From Chloroflexota bacterium (GTDB lineage Bacteria; Chloroflexota; Dehalococcoidia; Lucifugimonadales; UBA3495), in the NCBI GenBank assembly GCA_022562475.1, contig JADFPD010000013.1, positions 1-33,729 on the forward strand: a stretch of DNA of 33,729 nucleotides. Direction: 5' to 3'. Each line of letters starts with the position of its first letter. The stretch's first letter is position 1. This document shows positions 26,578 to 33,729 of this stretch, in pieces. The notes under the pieces are model-generated. The model saw only the letters and a program-made list of their open reading frames with translations. It had not been told where the DNA came from and searched no databases. A program made the position numbers and the translations under genes.

Positions 26578-28431
26578 TTATCTCCGCACCCACCAAACGA
26601 AGGTGGCCATCAGCCCCATGATTCCCGGCAGGAACAACCACGACGAGAACCTGACGAAGTCATATTCGTTGGCGTCTAGGTTGAATTCCCGGAAGGCGAA
26701 CACCTTAGGGCGGATGGATACCAGGGAATAGTCGCCGACCAAGAAGTTGGCCGAATTCAAGAACAGGTCGGACCCGCCGCCCTGGTTGTAGGAACTGTTG
26801 GATAGAAAGTCGGAATCGCCGAAGACGATTATGTCGGAGATCTCCGACGGTTCCGGCTGGGAGGTAGGCGCTTGAGAGCCCACCTGTCCGATCGATTGCA
26901 CTCGAACAACGGGAACAAATGGGCCGGATGGGTCAGCTCCGGCGCCTCTGGTGATGGGGTCGGTCCGGTCTGGCTCATCGATCAGATAGCTGTTGGCGCT
27001 GGTGGCCGCCAGGGGTATACCGGTCCGTAAGTTGTCCTGCACCAACCCGATAGCCGTGGCTCCCGGCATAAATACAGCCTGCAGCCGCTCTCCCTTGGGC
27101 AACGTTATCTCTAAGGGCGCCTCGGGGTTGAAACTCTGCAGGCTCAGGGTCTGAGGCAGGCCCGGCACCGAACTGCCCACGTCACGGATATATCCAGTGG
27201 ATATCAACAAGCCCCAATCCGCGAAAAAGTTCCTGAACGATTCAGGCGAGTCGGGTTCGGCTAGGAAGATCATCCGGCCGTGCTCCCTTCTGAGCGTGCC
27301 GTCTGATTGGACGCCCTCCAGGTATCGGTCAAGGGCTGCTTCGTGGGCCTCCGGCAAGCTGGATGTTGGTCCGGCGATCACCACAAGGGCGGCGTCCAGG
27401 GGCACCTCTACATCGACATTCGTGGAGTCCCAGCGCATCTCTTGCACCTGGTAGTTGTCGCCCTCGAGACCTGAGCGCACGGCCGCGTAGCCGTCGGAAG
27501 TGCCCCCGTTGATATCACGCTCTCCGTGGCCGGAAAGGAAATAGATCAGCTTTTTCTCGCTGCCGGTGGCCACCAGGGTACTGGTGACCAGGTCTTGTTC
27601 CAGTTGCGTATAGCTGGCGTCGGTGGGTTGCAAAACATCGAACCGCCCACTGTCCATGCCCTCCACCACCACTATCTCGGTCACGAATCCGGCGGGCCGC
27701 GCACCGAAGTACTTGCTCACAATCTCTGGTTTCAGGTCGGGATCAACGACGCGGTAAGTAAATTTGCTGGTCCGCGAATCGAATTCCTCAAGGGTGTTCA
27801 GGACCTTGTTGCGCCGCCGGGCCAGTTCGGGCGAGTCGGTGTCGTCTTCGTCTTTGTAGAAAGCGGTGGCCCGGACGTCTTCGCTCAGGTTGCTGAGCAC
27901 GTCTTTGGTGCGGTTGCCCAAACTGAATTGGTTGGTGGCGGTGACATCCATCCGGCGGTTGTTCTCGAACGACACGACGTTTGCCACCACGATGATCCCG
28001 GTGAACGCGACCACTAATATCAAAGTGTTGGCCCCATACCGGCCGGTACGGCTAACGAATGCGGTCAAAACGTTGCTGAACAACACCGCCCCGACGCCCC
28101 CGAGCAGTATCGCTCCGATCGCGATGTCGATGAAGCCGTAGAGGCGCATGGAACTGATGAAAGCCACCACGACGATGCCGGTGACCAAGCCGATTATCCC
28201 TGAAAAGATAAGGGGTCCGCTGTAGGTGACGACCAAGTCCAAGGCCGGCTCGAAAAAGGTGATCAGCGGCTGCGAGAGGACCTCATCCGTGGCTTCAGCG
28301 CTAGGCCTTGACGTGGCAGCCTGGCTGTCCGCCGTCTCAGGGGCGGGGCGGTCCGACCGGCGGCGCCGGCGCCAGTCCCTTGGGCGTTGGCCCGCCCCTT
28401 CCCCGCCATCTTGTGTGGATGAACTGGTCAT
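26578..28431 (-). CDS. GldG-like ABC-transporter auxiliary protein
   Basis: 617 residues. The N-terminal ~65 are charged, Ser/Arg-rich and probably disordered. Three hydrophobic segments follow (about 70-95, 98-122 and 132-152), then FENNRRMDVTATNQFSLGNRTKDVLSNL, a hallmark of the GldG family. A large external domain (KLIYFLSGHGERDI; IIVFGDSDFLSN) comes next, and a final membrane segment near 595-613. GldG acts with GldF and GldA in a putative ABC complex first linked to gliding in Bacteroidota, but relatives occur in non-gliding phyla. The ATG is 1 base after the permease stop, so translation is coupled. Confidence 0.9.
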   Translation of the reverse strand: MTSSSTQDGGEGAGQRPRDWRRRRRSDRPAPETADSQAATSRPSAEATDEVLSQPLITFFEPALDLVVTYSGPLIFSGIIGLVTGIVVVAFISSMRLYGFIDIAIGAILLGGVGAVLFSNVLTAFVSRTGRYGANTLILVVAFTGIIVVANVVSFENNRRMDVTATNQFSLGNRTKDVLSNLSEDVRATAFYKDEDDTDSPELARRRNKVLNTLEEFDSRTSKFTYRVVDPDLKPEIVSKYFGARPAGFVTEIVVVEGMDSGRFDVLQPTDASYTQLEQDLVTSTLVATGSEKKLIYFLSGHGERDINGGTSDGYAAVRSGLEGDNYQVQEMRWDSTNVDVEVPLDAALVVIAGPTSSLPEAHEAALDRYLEGVQSDGTLRREHGRMIFLAEPDSPESFRNFFADWGLLISTGYIRDVGSSVPGLPQTLSLQSFNPEAPLEITLPKGERLQAVFMPGATAIGLVQDNLRTGIPLAATSANSYLIDEPDRTDPITRGAGADPSGPFVPVVRVQSIGQVGSQAPTSQPEPSEISDIIVFGDSDFLSNSSYNQGGGSDLFLNSANFLVGDYSLVSIRPKVFAFREFNLDANEYDFVRFSSWLFLPGIMGLMATFVWWVRR

Positions 28432-28432
28432 G

Positions 28433-29146
28433 TTAACGCCACCTACGGGATTCCAAAGTCCGTATCGACAGGAACAGGAAAAAAGCGATGACGCTAATGA
28501 AGTAGACGATATTCGTGGTGTCGATCACTCCCCGGGAAAAGTCATCGAAATGGCCGCGCACGCCCATCTCTCCGATGATCTCGCCGGCGAGGCCGCCCAC
28601 GGCACCGAAGGCCCGGTCGGCGAAGAACATGGCCAGCAGGATCCCCATGGCAACAACCGCGGACACGATCTGGTTATTGGACATGGTGGAGGTGAGCAGG
28701 CCCACCGACAACGCGGCCGAACCGTAGAGTATAAATCCCAGGTAGCCGGCGTAGATGGGCCCCGGGTCCGGGTCGGCGTAGACAAACAGCAATATGGCAT
28801 AGAAGAAAGACAGGGCCACTAACACCAGGAAAAATACGAGACTGGCCAGGTATTTGCCTATGATGATCTCCCAGTCGCGGACCGGCGAGGTCAACAACAG
28901 TTCTATGGTGCCGAGCTTGCTCTCCTCGGCCAATAGCCGCATGGTGAGGGCTGGGGCCAGCAGTATGAACACCACGATGGCGCCGTCGAAGAAGGGAGTC
29001 AGGGTGGCTTCCGGAAATGGGTCGCCCAAGTCCTGGGTGAAGAAAAATCCGGTTAAGGCCAGGAAGATCAGACCTACGATATAGGCGGTTGGGCTGCTGA
29101 AATAGATCTGAATCTCTTTCCAGGCCACAGCCTGAACCGTCCGCAT
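28433..29146 (-). CDS. ABC-2 type permease, GldF-like
   Basis: 237 residues with six predicted membrane segments, starting AWKEIQIYFSSPTAYIVGLIFLALTGFFF. It contains LAPALTMRLLAEESKLGTIELLLTSPVRDWEIIIGKYLA, the typical cytoplasmic loop of ABC-2/GldF permeases. GAGGAG precedes the ATG from within the end of the ATPase gene, 2 bases away. It is the membrane part of the complex with the ATPase upstream and the GldG-like gene downstream. Confidence 0.93.
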   Translation of the reverse strand: MRTVQAVAWKEIQIYFSSPTAYIVGLIFLALTGFFFTQDLGDPFPEATLTPFFDGAIVVFILLAPALTMRLLAEESKLGTIELLLTSPVRDWEIIIGKYLASLVFFLVLVALSFFYAILLFVYADPDPGPIYAGYLGFILYGSAALSVGLLTSTMSNNQIVSAVVAMGILLAMFFADRAFGAVGGLAGEIIGEMGVRGHFDDFSRGVIDTTNIVYFISVIAFFLFLSIRTLESRRWR

Positions 29147-29148
29147 CC

Positions 29149-30084
29149 CTATAACTCCTCATGGGTAGTGAGACGTAGGAAGATCTCTTCCAGGCTCATA
29201 CCCACCATCTGCAGACCCCTCAGGCTCCAGCCGTTGCCGATAACCAGTTGGGAGATCGTATCCCGCAGGTCTTGGCCGGCTTGGGCCTGGATCGTGTAGG
29301 TGTGGCGGCCGTCGTTATTGACGTGGGTTACTTCGTTCACGCCCCTGATGCCCTTCAGGACCGGAAGCACCTCCGCGGCAGGCCCCCCGATCTCCACTTC
29401 TAGACGATCCACCCCCTGCAGGCCTTCAGCTAGGTTCTTGGGGGTGTCTTCAGCCACGATGCGGCCTTCGTTTATGATCAATACCCGGTCGCAGAGCATG
29501 CTTACTTCGGGGAGGATGTGGGTGCTCAAGACCACGGTCTGGTCTCGGCCCAGGTCCTTGATCAACCGCCGGGTTTCCACCACCTGGATGGGGTCGATGC
29601 CGATGGTGGGTTCGTCCAGCACCAAGACCTGGGGCTCGTGAATGATGGCCTGAGCGATGCCCACGCGCTGCCGAAACCCCTTGGAGAGCTTCCCTATCTG
29701 GGTCTTCCGGTAGTCGCCAAGCCGGCAAACGTCCACGACCTCGACCAAGCGTGTCTTGATGGCCTTGGGAGACATGCCTCTCAGGGTGCCCATGTACTTC
29801 AGATAGCCGGTGACCGACATGTCGGTGTACAGTGGCACGGTCTCCGGCAGGTAGCCCACCCGGCGCCGGGCTTCCAGCGACTGTTCCACGACGTCATAGC
29901 CGTCCAGCGTCACCGTGCCTCTGGTCGGAGGCATGAAGCCGGTGATGATGCGCATGGTGGTGGTCTTTCCTGCGCCGTTGGGGCCTAGAAACCCTAGAAT
30001 CTCGCCCTTTCTTACGCCGAAATTGACGTCCTGAATCGCGGGATACGGACCATAGTAGTGGGTCAGGCCCTCGGCCTGAATCAT
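29149..30084 (-). CDS. ABC transporter ATP-binding protein, GldA-like
   Basis: 311 residues from ATG at 30084, which gives the usual MIQAEGLTHYYG start; TTG at 30096 is a less likely alternative. Walker A GPNGAGKTTT, Q-loop at LPETVPLY, signature LSKGFRQRVGIAQA, Walker B VLVLDEPTIGID and the switch His in LSTHIL are all intact. The C-terminal ~80 residues are an extra domain seen in this ABC-2 ATPase group. First gene of the ATPase-permease-GldG-DUF4340 set, driven by the promoter at 30164-30192. Confidence 0.95.
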   Translation of the reverse strand: MIQAEGLTHYYGPYPAIQDVNFGVRKGEILGFLGPNGAGKTTTMRIITGFMPPTRGTVTLDGYDVVEQSLEARRRVGYLPETVPLYTDMSVTGYLKYMGTLRGMSPKAIKTRLVEVVDVCRLGDYRKTQIGKLSKGFRQRVGIAQAIIHEPQVLVLDEPTIGIDPIQVVETRRLIKDLGRDQTVVLSTHILPEVSMLCDRVLIINEGRIVAEDTPKNLAEGLQGVDRLEVEIGGPAAEVLPVLKGIRGVNEVTHVNNDGRHTYTIQAQAGQDLRDTISQLVIGNGWSLRGLQMVGMSLEEIFLRLTTHEEL

Positions 30085-30144
30085 ATCGGGCTGCAAACTA
30101 GTTCACGTCGTCAGGCCCGCCTGAGCGAGCCGAATTTAGCTTGA

Positions 30145-30173
30145 TTGTGCTCGGCCACAAGTGATGATATTCT
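30145..30173 (+). promoter_or_regulatory. Candidate speD promoter, overlapping the divergent ABC promoter
   Basis: -35 TTGTGC (30145-30150), 17-base spacer, -10 TATTCT (30168-30173), each 4 of 6 to consensus. The -10 shares bases with the -10 of the divergent promoter, so polymerase could use only one at a time. Confidence 0.4.
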
Positions 30174-30192
30174 ATACAATTGAATTTGCCAA
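30164..30192 (-). promoter_or_regulatory. Promoter of the Gld-type ABC operon
   Basis: Minus strand: -35 TTGGCA (30187-30192), 17-base spacer, -10 TATCAT (30164-30169); both boxes match the consensus at 5 of 6 positions. It overlaps the speD promoter candidate on the other strand. Confidence 0.65.
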
Positions 30193-30245
30193 GGAGTGCG
30201 AATTCGTTGTTTAGCCTATTCATAGCGTAATTACCCGGAGGTTAG

Positions 30246-30677
30246 ATGCACCTGGTTATCGACGGTTACGGGGGCGATACCGAAAAGATGTGGGACGAGG
30301 ACTTGGTCCGGGATTTTTTGTACGATTACCCCGAATCGCTGGATATGACCCGCATCACCGAACCCAACGTACTGAGATACGATGCCCCCAACAGCGAGGA
30401 CTCCGGAGTGTCCGGTTTCGTGATTATCGCAGAGAGCCATATCAGCATCCATACATTCCCCCGCAAGAATTACATCAACATCGACATCTTCTCCTGCCAG
30501 ACCTTCAATCACGAGCGGGCATTGGAAGACGTTAGAGAGTTGTTCGGCCTGACCGAGGTGAAGACCTGGCTATTGGAGCGCGGCCTTGAATGGCTCGATG
30601 AGCGCCAGGGCCTGGCTGAAGCCCAACAACAGCGCGCCGTCCTCGAAGCCGGGGGACCGGCCCAACATCTTGCCTGA
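30246..30677 (+). CDS. speD: Pyruvoyl-dependent decarboxylase, SpeD (AdoMet decarboxylase) family
   Basis: 143 residues, CGGAGG just upstream of the ATG. It has the self-processing site of prokaryotic SpeD: Glu63-Ser64 in IIAESHISIHT, where cleavage would turn Ser64 into the pyruvoyl group. The proton-donor His69 and catalytic Cys84 (DIFSC) are in the expected places. The usual HTWPE reads HTFPR, so two residues after the processing site differ from classical AdoMet decarboxylase. Normal product: decarboxylated AdoMet for spermidine. Some SpeD homologues have changed to ornithine or arginine decarboxylases. No speE is in view, and the next gene, overlapping by 8 bases, is an agmatinase-like enzyme, which would use the product of an arginine decarboxylase. 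Family certain, substrate open. Confidence 0.9.
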   Translation: MHLVIDGYGGDTEKMWDEDLVRDFLYDYPESLDMTRITEPNVLRYDAPNSEDSGVSGFVIIAESHISIHTFPRKNYINIDIFSCQTFNHERALEDVRELFGLTEVKTWLLERGLEWLDERQGLAEAQQQRAVLEAGGPAQHLA

Positions 30678-31563
30678 AGCCGGGTCAGGCTCCCCCTCCC
30701 CTTTGGTGCCCCACAACTTCCTCGCCTTGCCCCCGGAACAGTCCTCCCTTGAAGCTGCCAAAGTGGTCCTGATTCCCGTCCCTTACGACAGCACAACCTC
30801 CTTTCGGAGCGGCTCCCGGGACGGTCCTCAGGCGATTATCACGGCGTCCTCCGGTCTAGAAGATTACGATTTCGAGCTTGAACTGGATGTCTCGGAGATC
30901 GGGGTCCATACCACCGGCGCGATAGAACCCCACATGGCCGGTCCCAGTCCCATGACCGAGCGGACCAAGGATGTCGTGGCGGCGTATCTGGAGATGGGAA
31001 AGACCGTTGGGTTGCTGGGTGGAGAGCATTCCATCACCATCGGATCGGTCCGGGCCCATGTCGAAGCCTATCCCTCGCTTTCAGTGTTGTATCTGGACGC
31101 CCACGCCGATCTGCGTGACGAGTACATGGGGACGCCTTTCGGTCACGCCTCCGCCGCCAGACGGGTCCACGAGAGCTGCCCCATCGCTTTGGCCGGCCTC
31201 CGAAGCCTGTGCCAAGAAGAGCACGACTTCATCCGGAACAACAACATCCCAGTTTGGTACTGGGACCCCAACTCCGACCGCGACGCTCTCGATGGTGTCC
31301 TGGATACCTTGAGCGATACCGTCTACGTGAGCGTGGACCTGGATGTGCTGGACCCTGCCCTGATGCCTGCCGTGGGCACCCCGGAACCAGGGGGCATGGA
31401 CTGGCATCAACTGGTGTCATTGCTGGGCAAAGTGGCCGAGTCCCGCCGCATCGTGGGCTTCGATGTCTGCGAGTTGGCCCCGGCGGATGGGCCGCCCGCC
31501 TGCTCCTACACCGCCGCCAAGTTGGTCTATAAACTGGTGGCCTACGCCTGCGGGAACCGGTAG
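30670..31563 (+). CDS. speB: Agmatinase-like ureohydrolase
   Basis: 297 residues from TTG at 30670, which overlaps the speD stop (TTGCCTGA). A longer frame from 30586 would overlap speD by about 90 bases and add residues foreign to the family; GTG at 30706 is another option. All metal ligands of the arginase/agmatinase fold are visible: GGEHS with His near 120, LDAHADLRDEY (D143, H145, D147) and SVDLDVLDPA. The late Glu in CELAP and the start PYDSTTSFRSGSRDGP also match agmatinases. Expected reaction: agmatine to putrescine plus urea. Pairing with SpeD suggests a polyamine unit. Arginase or another guanidino-acid hydrolase cannot be excluded. Confidence 0.9.
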   Translation: MPEAGSGSPSPLVPHNFLALPPEQSSLEAAKVVLIPVPYDSTTSFRSGSRDGPQAIITASSGLEDYDFELELDVSEIGVHTTGAIEPHMAGPSPMTERTKDVVAAYLEMGKTVGLLGGEHSITIGSVRAHVEAYPSLSVLYLDAHADLRDEYMGTPFGHASAARRVHESCPIALAGLRSLCQEEHDFIRNNNIPVWYWDPNSDRDALDGVLDTLSDTVYVSVDLDVLDPALMPAVGTPEPGGMDWHQLVSLLGKVAESRRIVGFDVCELAPADGPPACSYTAAKLVYKLVAYACGNR

Positions 31564-31568
31564 AGTCT

Positions 31569-31606
31569 GCCCTGATCGAGGACCGACGCCCTGATAGAGG
31601 TCCGGC
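31569..31606. repeat. 19-bp tandem repeat after the agmatinase gene
   Basis: Two adjacent units, GCCCTGATCGAGGACCGAC (31569-31587) and GCCCTGATAGAGGTCCGGC (31588-31606), match at 16 of 19 bases. They begin 5 bases after the stop codon. The remaining ~100 bases to 31708 hold a short TGATGTG/CACATCA inverted repeat without a T-run and no gene. Confidence 0.5.
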
Positions 31607-31708
31607 GGGTCTAGCGGCCTCACCGGGTGATGTGAGATGCTGGTCCCACATCAGCTAAAAGAAATCGGACGGGTGGCCCACTTTCGGGGTCTGGGATTGG
31701 ATTGACCA

Positions 31709-32410
31709 ATGGGTGCATCGCTGCGCTTAGGCCGGGTTCTAGGAATCCCAGTCGAAGTCAACATCAGTTGGGTCCTAGTATTCCTGCTGCTCACCTACCT
31801 CCTTGCCGGGCAGTTTGATGATGCCCGGCTGCGTTGGCCGGTGGCCCAACGTTGGTCGGTGGCCATGGTCACCGTGGTCCTGTTTTTCCTCTCGGTCCTC
31901 GCCCACGAACTCAGTCATAGCGTCATGGCCCTGAGCAAAGGGATACCGGTGCGGGGAATCACCCTCTTTATATTTGGCGGCGTCTCACGCCTGGAACGGG
32001 AGCCTGAACAGCCCATCACGGAATTCTTGGTGGCCCTCGTGGGCCCTTTGCTCAGCATAGCGCTGGCGGCGATATTCGGCGGGGTCTGGTACCTGCTGGG
32101 CCGCGGCAATTCCGCTCCAGAGGTGGTCTTGCTGCTTCTGGCCTGGACCAATCTGAGCCTAGGAGTGTTCAATCTGGTGCCCGGCTATCCCCTGGATGGC
32201 GGCCGTTTGCTTCGGGCCGGGATCTGGGGAATCACGGGAAATCACCGCCGGGCGACCCAGATCGCGGCGGGAATGGGCCAGGCCGTGGGCGGAGCAATGG
32301 TGCTGGGAGGGATATTTCTGGCGGTGTACTTTGAACCGGTGGACGGCGTATGGCTGGGGATCGTGGGCCTGTTCCTATTTTCGATGGCAAAGAGCAGTTT
32401 CCCCAAGTAG
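31709..32410 (+). CDS. Site-2 protease family intramembrane metalloprotease (M50), minimal form
   Basis: 233 residues, almost all membrane-embedded with about six hydrophobic segments. The zinc site is HELSH (H66, E67, H70) inside a membrane helix, and the third ligand is D163 in NLVPGYPLDGGR. Relatives (SpoIVFB/Rip3 group) cut membrane-bound anti-sigma factors or precursor proteins within the membrane. Many of this subgroup carry two C-terminal CBS domains; this one stops straight after the last membrane helix (LFLFSMAKSSFPK). The substrate is unknown and no sigma/anti-sigma pair lies near. Confidence 0.93.
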   Translation: MGASLRLGRVLGIPVEVNISWVLVFLLLTYLLAGQFDDARLRWPVAQRWSVAMVTVVLFFLSVLAHELSHSVMALSKGIPVRGITLFIFGGVSRLEREPEQPITEFLVALVGPLLSIALAAIFGGVWYLLGRGNSAPEVVLLLLAWTNLSLGVFNLVPGYPLDGGRLLRAGIWGITGNHRRATQIAAGMGQAVGGAMVLGGIFLAVYFEPVDGVWLGIVGLFLFSMAKSSFPK

Positions 32411-32507
32411 ACTCGCTTAGCCCAGGGCAAAGATCAATTTCCCAGAGCAGTTTCGCGCCACGGAAGGCGGGCCGGCCTCCCGTACTCAAGCTGAGCCAGG
32501 CTAGCTA

Positions 32508-32516
32508 TGCTAAAAT
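32508..32516 (+). promoter_or_regulatory. Extended -10 upstream of the cysteine desulfurase
   Basis: TGCTAAAAT: TGC extension plus TAAAAT (32511-32516), no clear -35. The predicted start is near 32523, leaving a leader of about 45 bases. Confidence 0.45.
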
Positions 32517-32567
32517 GACTTCAGCAACGAATCGCGGCCATGACGGCCGATGTAGACACGGATAGAA

Positions 32568-33729
32568 ATGACGGTTGAAGGCACGGTTTACCTAGACCAT
32601 GCGGGCACGACGCCCCTGGACCCCAAGGTCCTTGAGGCGATGGTCCCCTATTTCACTCAACACTTCGGCAACCCTTCTAGTCTCCACTCGGTGGGCCAGG
32701 CCGCCCGTTACGCCTTGGACGAGGCCCGGGAACGCGTGGCCGGCGTGCTCAATTGCCGTCCCAGAGAGGTTGTTTTCACCGGGGGCGGGACGGAGTCCGA
32801 CAACGCCGCCATCCACGGAGTCGCCACGGCGCTCCACGAGACCGGGAACCACGTCGTAACTTCCAGTGTGGAGCACCATGCGGTGTTGCACTCGTGCCAA
32901 AACCTAGAATCCCAGGGTTTCGAGGTCACCTATCTGCCGGTGGACGCCAACGGCATGGTGCAGCCGGAGGCGGTGTATAACGCCATCAACGAGCGCACAA
33001 CCCTGGTCACGATCATGTATGGCAACAACGAGATCGGGACCATAAACCCAATCTCCGAGATAGCCAAGTCCATCAGGAAGCGGGCTGAAGAGCTGTCGCG
33101 GACGATCGTATTCCACACCGACGCGGTGCAGGCCGCCGGGTACCTAACTCTGGACGTGGCCGACTTGGGAGTCGATCTCCTGAGCCTGTCCGGGCACAAG
33201 TTCCACGGCCCCAAAGGCACGGGCGTGCTCTACATCAAACGAGGCTCCCCTTACCTGCCTCTGATCCACGGTGGAGGCCAAGAGAGGGAGCGCCGGTCAG
33301 GCACGGAGAACATTCCTGGAATCATCGGCTTGTCCCTAGCCCTGGAAGCGGCCGACGCCGTCAGAGAGGAGACCAGCCGGCACTGCTCCGCCCTTAGGGA
33401 CCAGATCATTGAATCGGTGTTGGAGCGGATACCGGGCAGCCGGCTAAACGGCCACCCAACCCAGAGACTGCCCAACAACGCCAATTTCTCCTTCTCTGGT
33501 GTGGAAGGAGAGCCGATCCTGCTTGGTCTGGACATGGCGGGGATCGCGGCTTCCAGCGGCAGCGCCTGCAGCTCGGGCTCGCTTGAGCCCTCCCACGTAC
33601 TGTTGGCTCTGGGCCAATCGGCGGAGATTGCCCGTGGCAGTCTCCGGCTTACCCTCGGGCGCGACAATACGGAAGAAGAAGTGGAATATCTGCTGGGAGT
33701 TTTGGTGGACCTGGTCCAGCGCCTGCGCC
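32568..33729 (+). CDS. Cysteine desulfurase, NifS/IscS family (3' end off the right edge)
   Basis: 387 complete codons, frame open at the window's end, so only a few residues should be missing. It is a PLP enzyme that takes sulfur from cysteine for iron-sulfur clusters and thio-modified tRNA. Motifs: [12 protein letters not shown] at the start (His where most have Asn), [31 protein letters not shown], the PLP lysine K211 in [26 protein letters not shown], and the sulfur-carrying Cys334 in [21 protein letters not shown], which marks the IscS/NifS class rather than SufS. The next gene (iscU or mnmA would be typical) is outside the window. Confidence 0.96.
   Translation, partial: MTVEGTVYLDHAGTTPLDPKVLEAMVPYFTQHFGNPSSLHSVGQAARYALDEARERVAGVLNCRPREVVFTGGGTESDNAAIHGVATALHETGNHVVTSSVEHHAVLHSCQNLESQGFEVTYLPVDANGMVQPEAVYNAINERTTLVTIMYGNNEIGTINPISEIAKSIRKRAEELSRTIVFHTDAVQAAGYLTLDVADLGVDLLSLSGHKFHGPKGTGVLYIKRGSPYLPLIHGGGQERERRSGTENIPGIIGLSLALEAADAVREETSRHCSALRDQIIESVLERIPGSRLNGHPTQRLPNNANFSFSGVEGEPILLGLDMAGIAASSGSACSSGSLEPSHVLLALGQSAEIARGSLRLTLGRDNTEEEVEYLLGVLVDLVQRLR

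Noticed and set aside
30586-30669. Longer start for the agmatinase inside speD
   Set aside because: A 90-base overlap and a Ser/Pro/Asn-rich extension unlike the family; the start overlapping the speD stop is more natural.
32350-32565. Plus-strand 71-codon frame between the site-2 protease and the cysteine desulfurase
   Set aside because: It overlaps the protease end in another frame, has no ribosome site, and covers the extended -10 of the next gene.
1-33729. CRISPR array, prophage, transposase or toxin-antitoxin pair
   Set aside because: No regularly spaced direct repeats, integrase, transposase motifs or small paired genes were found on either strand.

Overview
The window looks like a chromosomal contig from an uncultivated bacterium, most likely Chloroflexota (Dehalococcoidia-like). 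That guess rests on protein character and gene content: a short SpeD next to an agmatinase, a GldA/F/G plus DUF4340 operon, a DUF5666 lipoprotein, an EndoQ-type PHP nuclease, and a GroEL without the GGM tail. No rRNA or other phylogenetic marker is present, so this is inference. No tRNA, CRISPR array, transposase or phage gene was seen.

Region 1 (1 to about 11.3 kb, all transcribed leftward) is a signalling island that looks clearly more AT-rich than the rest. It holds two giant multi-sensor histidine kinases: a membrane-anchored one cut by the left edge, and a soluble 1819-residue hybrid with six GAF, three PAS, HisKA, HATPase and REC domains. It also holds an unusual regulator with a GntR DNA-binding domain in front of a receiver domain, and a NarL/LuxR response regulator. 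Its three upstream regions carry near-identical promoters: a TTGAC(G/C) -35, a 17-base spacer and a TATTAT -10. In each, the same palindrome (AATACTAGTATT core) covers the 3' part of the spacer and the -10. This is the most notable signal in the window and suggests a regulon of sensor and response genes, probably repressed and auto-regulated by the GntR-REC protein.

Region 2 (11.3-11.9 kb) is a gene-free stretch ending in a hairpin element. Region 3 (11.9-14.0 kb) is groES-groEL, leftward, with a good sigma-70-type promoter whose start site lies in a 17-bp tandem repeat; no CIRCE element was seen. Region 4 (14.1-18.3 kb) has an EndoQ-like endonuclease (probably leaderless mRNA), a large DUF5666 lipoprotein on the opposite strand, and a RimI-like acetyltransferase.

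Region 5 (18.4-24.1 kb, rightward) looks like one operon: coaE, a CbbQ/NorQ-type AAA+ ATPase, a CoA-diphosphatase-type Nudix protein and a very large CbbO/NorD-type VWA protein. It opens with a strong promoter and ends in a strong intrinsic terminator. It joins a CoA-making and a CoA-degrading enzyme to an activase pair with no visible client. Region 6 (24.2-30.1 kb, leftward) is a GldA-GldF-GldG ABC system with a DUF4340 protein, followed by a CinA whose deamidase domain lacks key residues.

Region 7 (30.1 kb to the end, rightward) has SpeD and an agmatinase-like ureohydrolase, overlapping by 8 bases, which could form an arginine-agmatine-putrescine route. After these come a minimal site-2 protease and a cysteine desulfurase that runs off the right edge.
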